Below are positions 52,183 through 59,863 of a DNA stretch of 64,000 nucleotides, one piece after another; position 1 is the stretch's first letter; each line of letters starts with the position of its first letter. The DNA comes from Nocardiopsis suaedae. GTDB lineage: Bacteria; Actinomycetota; Actinomycetes; Streptosporangiales; Streptosporangiaceae. The stretch spans positions 1-64,000 of the forward strand of contig NZ_JAQFWP010000006.1 in assembly GCF_027706745.1 (NCBI RefSeq), given 5' to 3'. Under the pieces are notes generated by a model. The model was not told the DNA's origin. It worked only from the letters and a program-made list of their open reading frames with translations, and ran no database searches. The translations under genes were made by a program, and so were the position numbers.

Positions 52183-55100
52183 TCAGTCCAGCCGCAGGAG
52201 GGAGGGGAAGGCCTCCGGTTCGAGGTGGCGCAGGATGGACCAGGCCGTTCCCGGGCGGCCGAGCATCAGGCTGCGGCTGTAGGAGTAGCGCGTGTCCCAC
52301 CGGGCCGGATAGCGGTCCAGCACCGCGTCGAACAGGCGCTCATAGAGCCCGTCGACGGTTCCCGCGGGGAACAGGTCCGGCCGCTCCCGGGCGGCGAAGA
52401 GCACGACCTCGGCGGTACCGAGGTCCCCGTGGCAGTAGCTGGGGTTGTTGCCGAACCCGTGGGCGAGCGTCAGCTCCGCCATTCGGGCGATCTGGCGCTC
52501 GGGGACGGCCTCCGGCGCGTGGCGGTTCACCTGCAGCGCCCCGAGCAGCAGTCCGGGCGCCCCGTGGCACCAGGCGAAGGAACGCTCCTCGTTGTCCCAC
52601 TCGCGGGGCCAGTCGCGGTCGCCGGGGTCCTGGGCACCGGCGATGCCGCGCGCGAGGAGGAGACCCGTCCCGTGGGCCCGCTCATCGCCGAAGACCGCCG
52701 CGTACGCCAGCAGGTGGGGGGCGATCCCGATGGTGCCGTGGGCGTACCCGGTGTGCCCGGTGGCGCGTCCGTCCGGACCGGTGTCGGCGAGCAGGTGCAG
52801 CTCGGTGTCGGCCGCTTGGCGGGCGGCGCGGGCGATGCGTTCCCGCTCGCGGGCGTCCGCGCAGTTCCGGTGCAGCGACAGTAGGACGGCCAGCGCCCCG
52901 GCGGCGCCGCCGACGAGGTCGGGCTCGGTGCACCCGTCGAGCGTCCGCGCGATGGCCTCGGCCAGGTCACCGGAGCCCGCGCCGGAGTCGTCGCCCAGCA
53001 GGCGTTTGGCCGTGGCCAGTGCGTAGGCCACTCCGGCGATCCCGCCGTAGGCGCCGGGCGGGGAGGGAAGGCCGCCGGGGCCGTCGTCGGCGAACCCCCG
53101 CTCCAGAGGGTCCAGCACGGCCAGTGCGGTGTCCCGGAAGTCCTGGCGGCCGGTCGCCCGCGCCAGCCCGGCCAGCACCAGCGCCGCCCCGCTCGTCCCG
53201 CTGTACAGGTCGGCCCCGAGCACGCCGGGGCTCCACTGCAGGTCGTCGAGGGTCGCGATCTGCGGTGCGAGCCATGTGGCGGGCGAGTCCGCGTCGTCGC
53301 CGCCGATGACCGAGGACACCAGATCGTCCCCGATGCGCACGGCCTCGGCCAGCAGCCGGGAGCGGCCCACGGGCGCGGCGGGCGCGCGGCCGCCGCCGGC
53401 CGCCGCCGGTGCGAACCCGGTGGTCTCCTCGTCCAAGGGCAGCCGCGTGACGAACGCCAGGTCGACCATGTGCAGCTGGCGCTCGATCTCCTCCTCGTCC
53501 AACGCGAGGATCCGGTCGCGGACCGTATCGGCCGGGGGCTCCTCGAAGGCGTCGGCGCGCACGACGGCCCCGCCCGCCTCCACAGCGGTCGAACGTCCGG
53601 TGTAGGAGAAGTAGGGCACGTCGCCCGCGGCGAGCTGGGCGGCCTCGGCGCGGGTCAGGTCGTCGACGGCCCCCTTGGTCAGCGCCACCCGGTGCAGCAG
53701 GGCCGCGCGGACGAGGGGGTCGGCCACGGCCTCGGGGTGGCGCGCCATGCGCAGCAGCTGCGCGTAGAAGGCCGTGGGCTCGGCGACGTAGCGGAACCGG
53801 GCGTCGGCCAGGTGCTCCTCGACGGCGGCCGCCACCTCGGAGCGGTGGCGGGCCGCGAACTCCAGAACACGCCGCAGCTCGCGCTTGATGGTGTCGCGCT
53901 GGGCCGCCGGGGTCGGCTCGTCGGCGCCGCGGTCGGCGCCCACGGCGGTCTCCCCCTCGGAACCGGGCGCGGTGGCGGCGACGAGCTCGGTGTGCATGTC
54001 GTCGCGCCCGTGGTTGCGCACCCGCAGGGCGCGATAGGGGGACTGCTGCCCGGCCTCGTAGCCGACGACACCGACGTGCATGCCGCTGTCGGCGCCCGGC
54101 TGCCGCATCACCATCGGCAGCAGGCCCATGCAGGCCACCGATTCGACGAGGCGGCGCCGGGCGGTCGTCCAAGCGGAGTCGGCGGCCTCGGGCATCCGCC
54201 AGCGCGGGGCGAAGAGGGTCTCGGCGTCGATGACGGTCGGACCCGCCGGGGAGGCGAGGACGTTCTCGAAGTGGATGTCGACGCCTTTGACCAGGTAGAG
54301 CACGCCCGCGAGCCGTCCGAGGGCCGCGTCGTACTCCTCGGCGGTGCCCGAGAACGGGCCCGTGGTGACGAACGCGCTGAAGCCCCCGGCGCCTGCGGGC
54401 AGGTAGCGCACGGTCGGCAGGGTGCTCCCCATGCGCCGGTTCACCCAGTCCACGAAGGCGTTGTAGCCGCGTTCGGCCTGGACCGGCCGCGGCTTGTAGA
54501 GGATCCGGCCGCCGTCGTCGAACCCGACCTCGGCCACCGACAGGCCGCCGTTGTGGGTGTCGCCCCTCCCGAGCCGGACCGAGGTGATCCTGCTGCCCTC
54601 CCGCACACCGGGCATGTCGCGGTCGAGGGCCGCACGGTTGCGCCCGACCTCGCCGATGATGGCGAGGAGGTGGTCCGCGGCCGCCTGCACCCGGGCGCGG
54701 CACGAGTGGAACAGGTGGGGGTAGCGGCCGAGCAGGTGACGGTGGCCGTCCGGGCCGTTCGTCCAGCGGCGGAAGCTCCGGTAGCGCTCCTCGGCGGTCG
54801 CGCCCTCCAGGCCGCCGCTGCTGCGCAGCCGGTACAGCTCTTCGAGCAGGACGCGGACCATGGCGGCGCCCGTCCGCTCGGTCTGGTCGGCGATGAATCC
54901 GGTGGCGATGTCGTTGTCGGGGGCGACCTGCGGGGAGGCGGCGATCCGGGCCGCGATCCCGTCGGACCAGGCCCGGGTCCAGTAGGCGAAGTAATCCTGC
55001 ATCCCGCCCTCGACGTCCGCCTCGGGGGCGTAGGCGGGCGGAGGGGGGAACTCGCCCTCACCGGCGGGTGCATCGGCCGACACCGCGGAGAGCTGCTCCA

Positions 55101-55188
55101 CCAGGGCCTCGCGCAGCTCGTCGGAGTCGAGTTCGGGCAGGTACTTGTCGATGACGACGCGGGCGGCGTCCGCCCCGTGACCGTCCAC
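52183..55188 (-). CDS. lanM: LanM class II lanthipeptide synthetase (alpha partner)
   Basis: A 1001-residue synthetase of standard LanM length. The dehydratase half has GRGDTHNGGLSVAEVGFDDG, LYKPRPVQ and GVDIHFENVLASPAGPTVID. The cyclase has zinc ligands Cys874-His (AWCHGAPGLLLG) and Cys919-His920 (SYCHGDLGTAEV). GTG 55188 follows GGAG with 8 bases between. Three alpha-type precursors precede it, so it probably modifies them. A strong hairpin separates precursors from this gene. It and the other LanM are only distantly similar, as usual in two-component systems. Confidence 0.88.
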   Translation of the reverse strand: MDGHGADAARVVIDKYLPELDSDELREALVEQLSAVSADAPAGEGEFPPPPAYAPEADVEGGMQDYFAYWTRAWSDGIAARIAASPQVAPDNDIATGFIADQTERTGAAMVRVLLEELYRLRSSGGLEGATAEERYRSFRRWTNGPDGHRHLLGRYPHLFHSCRARVQAAADHLLAIIGEVGRNRAALDRDMPGVREGSRITSVRLGRGDTHNGGLSVAEVGFDDGGRILYKPRPVQAERGYNAFVDWVNRRMGSTLPTVRYLPAGAGGFSAFVTTGPFSGTAEEYDAALGRLAGVLYLVKGVDIHFENVLASPAGPTVIDAETLFAPRWRMPEAADSAWTTARRRLVESVACMGLLPMVMRQPGADSGMHVGVVGYEAGQQSPYRALRVRNHGRDDMHTELVAATAPGSEGETAVGADRGADEPTPAAQRDTIKRELRRVLEFAARHRSEVAAAVEEHLADARFRYVAEPTAFYAQLLRMARHPEAVADPLVRAALLHRVALTKGAVDDLTRAEAAQLAAGDVPYFSYTGRSTAVEAGGAVVRADAFEEPPADTVRDRILALDEEEIERQLHMVDLAFVTRLPLDEETTGFAPAAAGGGRAPAAPVGRSRLLAEAVRIGDDLVSSVIGGDDADSPATWLAPQIATLDDLQWSPGVLGADLYSGTSGAALVLAGLARATGRQDFRDTALAVLDPLERGFADDGPGGLPSPPGAYGGIAGVAYALATAKRLLGDDSGAGSGDLAEAIARTLDGCTEPDLVGGAAGALAVLLSLHRNCADARERERIARAARQAADTELHLLADTGPDGRATGHTGYAHGTIGIAPHLLAYAAVFGDERAHGTGLLLARGIAGAQDPGDRDWPREWDNEERSFAWCHGAPGLLLGALQVNRHAPEAVPERQIARMAELTLAHGFGNNPSYCHGDLGTAEVVLFAARERPDLFPAGTVDGLYERLFDAVLDRYPARWDTRYSYSRSLMLGRPGTAWSILRHLEPEAFPSLLRLD

Positions 55189-55244
55189 CGTGGCAACTCC
55201 AGATTCGCATCGTCCTGCCCGGCGGGAACCGGGCGTCGTCGTGG

Positions 55245-55312
55245 CCGCGGACCGCCCGGGAGGCCGGTGCGGGGCCGGCCGCCTCGCACGCGCCGTCCGG
55301 GACGGTCCGCGG
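55245..55312. terminator. Attenuator-like hairpin between precursors and lanM
   Basis: Perfect 10-bp arms CCGCGGACCG (55245-55254) and CGGTCCGCGG (55303-55312) enclose an inner stem GGCCGG/CCGGCC. It lies after the last alpha precursor and before LanM. Lantibiotic operons often use a read-through terminator here to make far more precursor than enzyme. Confidence 0.55.
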
Positions 55313-55358
55313 TGGGCCCTTCGGGATGGAACGTCCCGTCGGGGCCTCAGCGGTCGTT

Positions 55359-55526
55359 CTAGGGCTCGACGGGCCGACAGATGTCGGTGGTGTGGGTGCA
55401 GAGGATGGTGAGCGGGTTCTGGCAGGTGAAGCTGAGGGTGTTCGGCGCGGCGTCGGCGCCGAAGGTGATGCCCTTCAGGCTCTGGTCGTCGATTTCCGTG
55501 AGGATCCCGGCGTTGGGGTTCGCCAT
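55359..55526 (-). CDS. lanA: Divergent alpha-like lanthipeptide precursor
   Basis: A 55-residue precursor. The leader MANPNAGILTEI...FGAD is homologous to the two upstream peptides, with GA at 23-24 as probable cleavage site. The core has Cys35, 43 and 50 and ends CTHTTDIC-RPVEP. The usual CTLTVEC with its glutamate is replaced by CTHTTDIC, one residue longer with Asp, and the final cysteine is missing. It would therefore make a different ring. ATG 55526, ribosome site AAGGAG. Confidence 0.85.
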   Translation of the reverse strand: MANPNAGILTEIDDQSLKGITFGADAAPNTLSFTCQNPLTILCTHTTDICRPVEP

Positions 55527-55555
55527 GGAATGCTCCTTGTCGTTTTCTGGGGGGT

Positions 55556-55738
55556 TCAGCATCCGTCCTGGCATTCCACGGTGAGCGTGCAGACCTTCCC
55601 CTGGTTGCCGAGGATGATGCTCGGCGTCGCGCACGAGGGGAAGGTGATGGGGTTCGGGTGGGCGTCGGCGCCGAAGGCGATCTGCGCCAGGCCCTGCTCG
55701 CCGATCTCCTCAAGGATTCCCGCGTTCGGGTTCGTCAT
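55556..55738 (-). CDS. lanA1: Alpha-type lanthipeptide precursor
   Basis: A 60-residue precursor. Leader MTNPNAGILEEIGEQGLAQI-AFGAD; probable cleavage after Gly23-Ala24. The core has Cys36, 50, 56, 60 and ends VCTLTVECQDGC, with the 6 and 4 spacing of haloduracin alpha and the CTxTxEC motif of mersacidin-type lipid II binders. It differs from the upstream copy mainly in residues 27-42 and 45-49. ATG 55738 has GAGGAGCC upstream. Confidence 0.9.
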   Translation of the reverse strand: MTNPNAGILEEIGEQGLAQIAFGADAHPNPITFPSCATPSIILGNQGKVCTLTVECQDGC

Positions 55739-55776
55739 GAAGGGCTCCTCGTCGCTTTCAGTGGAAGAAGGCGTTC

Positions 55777-55959
55777 TCAGCATCCGTCCTGGCACTCCAC
55801 GGTGAGGGTGCACACCTGCCCCGGGTTCCCGAGTCCCAGGCTGATGCCGATGCAACCGATTCCGGTGATCGTGTTCGGGGTCGCGTCGGCGCCGAAGATG
55901 ATCTGCGCCAGGCCCTGCTCGCCGATCTCCTCAAGGATTCCCGCGTTCGGGTTCGTCAT
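55777..55959 (-). CDS. lanA1: Alpha-type lanthipeptide precursor
   Basis: A 60-residue precursor, first of the operon. Leader MTNPNAGILEEIGEQGLAQI-IFGAD. The core contains GCIGISLGLGNPGQVC then TLTVECQDGC, Cys at 36, 50, 56, 60. The LGNxG...CTLTVEC stretch closely follows haloduracin alpha. Leader and C-terminal core are nearly identical to the next peptide, showing recent duplication. ATG 55959 with GGAGG five bases before. Confidence 0.9.
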   Translation of the reverse strand: MTNPNAGILEEIGEQGLAQIIFGADATPNTITGIGCIGISLGLGNPGQVCTLTVECQDGC

Positions 55960-56265
55960 GGTGCCTCCGGTCTCTCGATCTGTTCACGTCGAATGACGGA
56001 GCGCGATGACTTCGGTGCCGCTCCGGAGGACAAGGGGCGGCGGCCGTTCGGGGTCACGAAAAGAGGATCTGCCGCCATTCGGAACCCCGGTGCCATCGGG
56101 GTGACGGCTCCGGTGCGGACCGGGCCCTTTGCTCCCGGCTCCGACGGAAAAGATTCTGTCGGAGCCGGAATGCGGGTTCCAGTGGACTTTGGGGACCTGT
56201 ACTTTCGGGTGGTGTACTTCAGGGAAAGGCGGAGCCGTCGCAGGTGACGGGGTGTCCGCGGAGTG
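55960..56265. other. Leader region of the precursor operon
   Basis: About 306 bases between the LLM oxidoreductase and the first precursor. It holds a strong hairpin: CCGGCTCCGAC (56135-56145) and GTCGGAGCCGG (56158-56168), 11 perfect pairs with a 12-base AT-rich loop. This may terminate the LuxR-LLM transcript or process it. A promoter for the precursors should lie in the remainder, but no clear -35/-10 pair stands out. An 84-codon plus-strand frame here has no recognisable features. Confidence 0.5.
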
Positions 56266-57186
56266 TCACCGCTCGTCTCTGAATTCGGCGAGGATTTCGG
56301 TCGCGTCCTCGGTTCCGGCGCGGACGTTCTCGGTGACCGCGACACCGGCGGGATTGACGACGACCTCGTCGGCGCCGGCGGCGGCATAGCACTTCAGCCC
56401 CTCGGCCACCTCCGAAGCGGAGCCGTAGAGGAAGACGCCGCCGTCGACGAGCCGCCCGGCCCCCTCCCACGGGTCGGCGGCACTGACGCGTAGGCCCGCC
56501 CGGTTCAGCATGTCGACGTACTGCCCGGCGGACAGGTGCCCCTGCGCCGCCGCGAAGGCCAGCGCACGGGCGTCGCGGCCCGGCCTCCGGACGGCCGCGT
56601 GCACGACGGCCACGAGTCTGGGCGGCCGCCCCGCGCCGCCGCCCAGGGCCGGGACGACGGCATCGCGGAGGTAGTCCGGCGGGGCCAACCAGGTCACGGC
56701 CGCGTCGGCGACCTCGGCGGCGGCCCGCGCCATGCCGGGCCGCAGGACCCCCGCGGCCAGCTCGACGCGCGGGTGGTCGATCTTCGGGAGGAGGTCGTCG
56801 CCGCCTTCCAGGTGGCGGCGCACCTCGGCGATGTAGTCGCGCACCGCCGACGCCGGGCGGTCGTAGCGGTGGCCGAGAAGGCGGGCGATGACCTCGGGGG
56901 TGCCCGCGCCGAACCCCGCCACGACCGGGCGTCCGGTCAGCAGGGCCAGCGCTCGGGCGTCCGCCGCCGCCTGGAACGGGTGGCGCAACGGCGTGAGCTG
57001 TACCGATGTCCCCACGGGGATCCGGTACCCGGCCCCGGCGAGGTAGGCCAGCGCCGGCAGGGGGCCGCCCTGCGGCGAGGTCCCCATCCAGAGCCGGTGG
57101 GCGTCGCGGAGTCGGACCAGGTCGGCGAAGGGGCGGATCTCGTCGGCGTCCAGCGGGGTGTGGGGGAGGAGGAGGGAGACGCGCAT
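56266..57186 (-). CDS. Luciferase-like (probably F420-dependent) oxidoreductase
   Basis: A 306-residue LLM-family protein. Characteristic parts are LWMGTSPQGGPLPALAYLAG, GTSVQLTPLRHPFQAAADAR, VAGFGAGTPEV and the C-terminal YGSASEVAEGLKCYAAAGAD, as in F420-dependent reductases and N5,N10-methylene-tetrahydromethanopterin reductase-like enzymes. In some lanthipeptide clusters an F420H2-dependent LanJ(C) of this superfamily reduces dehydroalanine to D-alanine. Location between the regulator and the precursors makes such a tailoring role plausible; it is inference. ATG 57186, 6 bases after the LuxR stop. Confidence 0.8.
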   Translation of the reverse strand: MRVSLLLPHTPLDADEIRPFADLVRLRDAHRLWMGTSPQGGPLPALAYLAGAGYRIPVGTSVQLTPLRHPFQAAADARALALLTGRPVVAGFGAGTPEVIARLLGHRYDRPASAVRDYIAEVRRHLEGGDDLLPKIDHPRVELAAGVLRPGMARAAAEVADAAVTWLAPPDYLRDAVVPALGGGAGRPPRLVAVVHAAVRRPGRDARALAFAAAQGHLSAGQYVDMLNRAGLRVSAADPWEGAGRLVDGGVFLYGSASEVAEGLKCYAAAGADEVVVNPAGVAVTENVRAGTEDATEILAEFRDER

Positions 57187-57192
57187 CGGGGA

Positions 57193-57564
57193 TCAGGCCT
57201 CCCGCGCCGTGTCGGCCGCGGCCCTGTCGTGGGCGACGAGGGCGGAGCAGGCCGGGCACCTGCTCGCGACGAAGGTGAGGGCGGCCTGGACGCGCGATTC
57301 CACGCCGAGCTTCTCGAAGATCCGGGTGATATGGGCCTTGACCGTCCGCTCGGTCACGGTCATCCGCCTGCTGATCTCCCGGTTGGAGTACCCGGAGGCG
57401 ACCAGCAGCAGGACTTGGAGCTCGCGTCCGGTCAGGTCCTCGACCGCTTCGGGGCAGAGCGGCGGGCCTGCGTAGGGCGAGCAGGGGTGGGTCTGCACTC
57501 GTGTGTCCCTGTCCGTTTCTGTTGTGCGGCGGTCCGCACACCCTGCTCCGTCCTTCGCGGACAT
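57193..57564 (-). CDS. LuxR-type DNA-binding regulator
   Basis: A protein of about 123 residues from ATG 57564. The C-terminal LuxR/GerE helix-turn-helix is TGRELQVLLLVASGYSNREI then TERTVKAHITRIFEKLGVES. No receiver or sensor domain precedes it. The start is uncertain: the frame remains open upstream (to 57969) through low-complexity sequence, and GTG 57498 is also possible. It ends CPACSALVAHD, a possible CxxC metal site. It is the first gene of the lanthipeptide block and probably its activator. Confidence 0.7.
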   Translation of the reverse strand: MSAKDGAGCADRRTTETDRDTRVQTHPCSPYAGPPLCPEAVEDLTGRELQVLLLVASGYSNREISRRMTVTERTVKAHITRIFEKLGVESRVQAALTFVASRCPACSALVAHDRAAADTAREA

Positions 57565-58144
57565 GGACGTCCGTGATGGTCGCGCCTCGGGGCGGGCCGA
57601 GCGGGGAGACCGCGCCGTGGGGACGAGGAGACGAGTGGGAGCGTTCCCACGGGAGGGACCAGGGCATGCGGAGCGTCCTTGCGGTGATGGGCCCCGCTCG
57701 ACGGCGGAGACGGTCCGCGGGATCCCGGTCGGGATCGGAGGGGCGGGGCCCGGGACGCCCGGGGCCCAGCTCCCTGCGGGTGGTCCGTGGCAGCCGTCGG
57801 GGCGGGACCCATCGGGGGGGGAGGGGCGAACGGGGGCCGGGTTCGCGGTCGTGGGGGATCGTGCGTGGGGGATCATCGCGTCGGATCGGGCGCCCTCCGG
57901 CCCACGGGCTTCCTGCCGGGCGGGAGGCCGCCCGCCGTGCCGTCCGAACGGGCAGAGGGCGAACGGCACGGTAGTGTCGTCGCCCGCCCGGCGGCAAACT
58001 CTTTCGATCCTCGATTAAGTTCCGAGGTCGGGGCGGCCCCGGCCGGTGTCGGGGCCGGGCACGGGCCCCGAACGGCGACGGCGCCCGTGCCCGGAGGGGA
58101 CTCCGGGCCCGGGCGCCGCTGGGGGGTGGGAGAGGGTCCGGGGG
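57565..58144. other. Intergenic region upstream of the LuxR-type gene
   Basis: About 580 bases with no gene I can support. On the minus strand a promoter-like TTGCCG / TACCGT pair with an 18-base spacer lies at 57967-57996, and a short AT-rich patch lies around 57990-58018; these could drive the regulator with a long leader. The right end carries the NCS2 terminator. Confidence 0.4.
58080..58117. terminator. Terminator hairpin after the NCS2 permease
   Basis: GGCGCCCGTGCCCGGAG (58080-58096) pairs with CTCCGGGCCCGGGCGCC (58101-58117), 16 of 17 positions, loop GGGA. It lies 28 bases beyond the NCS2 stop on the minus strand. Confidence 0.7.
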
Positions 58145-59593
58145 CTACAGGCCCAGCAGGTGCTCGATGCCGGCCAGGCCGAAGTCGGCGGCGAACACCG
58201 CGGTCAGGATCCACATCAGCCAGCCCACCTCGCGGTACTTGCCCACGGCGGTCTTGATGATGGTGTAGGCCACGATGCCCGCCCCGATGCCGGTGGCGAT
58301 GTCGTAGGTGAACGGCATCAGGGCGATGGTCAGGAACGCCGGGATCGCGATGGAGATGTCGCTCCACTCGATGGCGCCCACGCCCATCATCATCATGGCC
58401 CCCACGAGGACCAGGGCGCACGAGGCCGCCTGGCCCGGGACCATCCCGAACACCGGGGAGAACAGGATCGCCAGCAGGAACAGCCCGCCGGTGACCAGGC
58501 TCGCCAGCCCGGTGCGGGCGCCCTCGCTGACGCCCGCGGTGGACTCCACGAACACCAGGGTGGCCGAGGAGCTGGTCACGCCGCCGACCACGGCCCCGGC
58601 GCCGTCGGTGCCCAGGATCTGGTTGGTGCGCGGCATCTGCCCGTTCTCGTCGGTCAGCCCCGCCTTGTTGCCCACCGCCAGCACGGTGCCCAGCGCGTCG
58701 AAGAACCCGGCCAGGATCAGCGTGAACAGGATGACCGCCGCGCTGGCCGGACCCGCCTGGACCCAGGCCCCGAACAGGTCGACCTGGAAGAGCAGGCTGA
58801 AGTCGGGGGCGGTGAACAGCGTCTCGGGAAGCCGCGGCGCGGACCCGCCCCAGGTGTCGTCGCCGAGCTGGAAGACGTAGGTGACGACGACGGCGATGGC
58901 GGTGGCCGTGACGATCCCGTAGAAGATCGCCCCGGGCACGTTGCGGGCCAGCAGGATCGCCGAGACCAGCAGCCCGATGATGAACACCACCACCGGCCAC
59001 CCGGCCAGGTGGCCGGTGGTGCCCAGCTGCAGCAGGCTGCCCTCGCCCGCGCTGACGAACCCGGCGTTGGCCAGCCCGATCAGCGCGACGAACATGCCGA
59101 TGCCCACACCGATGGCGAGCTTGAGGTTGTGCGGCAGCGCGTTCATCACCGCGGTGCGCACCCCGGTGACCACCATCAGGATGATGGCGATGCCCTGCCA
59201 GACCACCAGGCCCATCGCCTGCGGCCAGGTCATCTGGGGGACCGCCTGGTAGGCCACCACCGCCATGACGCCCAGGGCGGCGGCCAGCGCGATGGGCGCC
59301 CGGCCCAGCACGCCCATCAGGATGGTGACGATGCCCGCCGACAGCGCGGTCATCGTGGTGAGCTGCTCGAAGGTGGGAGCGTATCCGTTGATGTCCTGGG
59401 CCCCGCTGAGCACGATCGGGTTCAGGACGATGATGTAGGCCATGGCCATGAAGGTGGTCAGGCCTCCGCGGATCTCGCGCCCGTAGGTGGAGCCGCGTTC
59501 GGTCACGAAGAAGAACCGGTCGAGCCAGGATCGATCGGTCGTGGAGGCCGCCGCCGGTTCGGGGGTGGGCCCCTTCGCGTCGAGTCGAGTCAT
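58145..59593 (-). CDS. NCS2-family purine permease (AzgA-like)
   Basis: A 482-residue membrane protein with about 12-14 helices. The N-terminal motif YGREIRGGLTTFMAMAYIIV, then NKAGLTDENGQMPRTNQIL and SSATLVFVESTAGVSEGART are characteristic of AzgA-like guanine/hypoxanthine/adenine permeases of NCS2. It lies downstream, on the same strand, of the xanthine dehydrogenase genes, so it probably imports purine bases for catabolism. ATG 59593 has GGAGGGGAC just upstream. A terminator lies before and after it, so it forms its own transcript. Confidence 0.88.
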   Translation of the reverse strand: MTRLDAKGPTPEPAAASTTDRSWLDRFFFVTERGSTYGREIRGGLTTFMAMAYIIVLNPIVLSGAQDINGYAPTFEQLTTMTALSAGIVTILMGVLGRAPIALAAALGVMAVVAYQAVPQMTWPQAMGLVVWQGIAIILMVVTGVRTAVMNALPHNLKLAIGVGIGMFVALIGLANAGFVSAGEGSLLQLGTTGHLAGWPVVVFIIGLLVSAILLARNVPGAIFYGIVTATAIAVVVTYVFQLGDDTWGGSAPRLPETLFTAPDFSLLFQVDLFGAWVQAGPASAAVILFTLILAGFFDALGTVLAVGNKAGLTDENGQMPRTNQILGTDGAGAVVGGVTSSSATLVFVESTAGVSEGARTGLASLVTGGLFLLAILFSPVFGMVPGQAASCALVLVGAMMMMGVGAIEWSDISIAIPAFLTIALMPFTYDIATGIGAGIVAYTIIKTAVGKYREVGWLMWILTAVFAADFGLAGIEHLLGL

Positions 59594-59807
59594 GTCCCCT
59601 CCTGGAGGGAGTCGGGTCCGGGCCTGCCCTGCCCGGTACCGCGTGCGGGGGGTCGATTACGTTCTGTGACCAACCGTGGGTGCGCCCGGACGAGGCGCGT
59701 CCACGGGGGGCCGGTGCGGGGCCCAGCACCGCCGGGCGGCCACGTTACCGCCGTGCGGGCCGAGAGCCCGTGTCTCCTTCTTCTCGCGTGCCTCCTGGGT
59801 CCGGAGG

Positions 59808-59852
59808 CTGCCCGTCCCGGCACCGAGGGCGCCGGCGGACCGGGACGGGCAG
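59808..59852. terminator. Terminator hairpin after the hydroxylase operon
   Basis: CTGCCCGTCCCGG (59808-59820) and CCGGGACGGGCAG (59840-59852) form a perfect 13-bp stem, 11 bases beyond the hydroxylase stop. The remaining 210 bases up to the NCS2 start hold nothing else recognisable. Confidence 0.75.
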
Positions 59853-59863
59853 GATCGGGGGCG

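Noticed and set aside
55993..56247. Plus-strand 84-codon frame upstream of the precursors
   Set aside because: No recognised domain, opposite to the operon and crossing the hairpin; not enough support.
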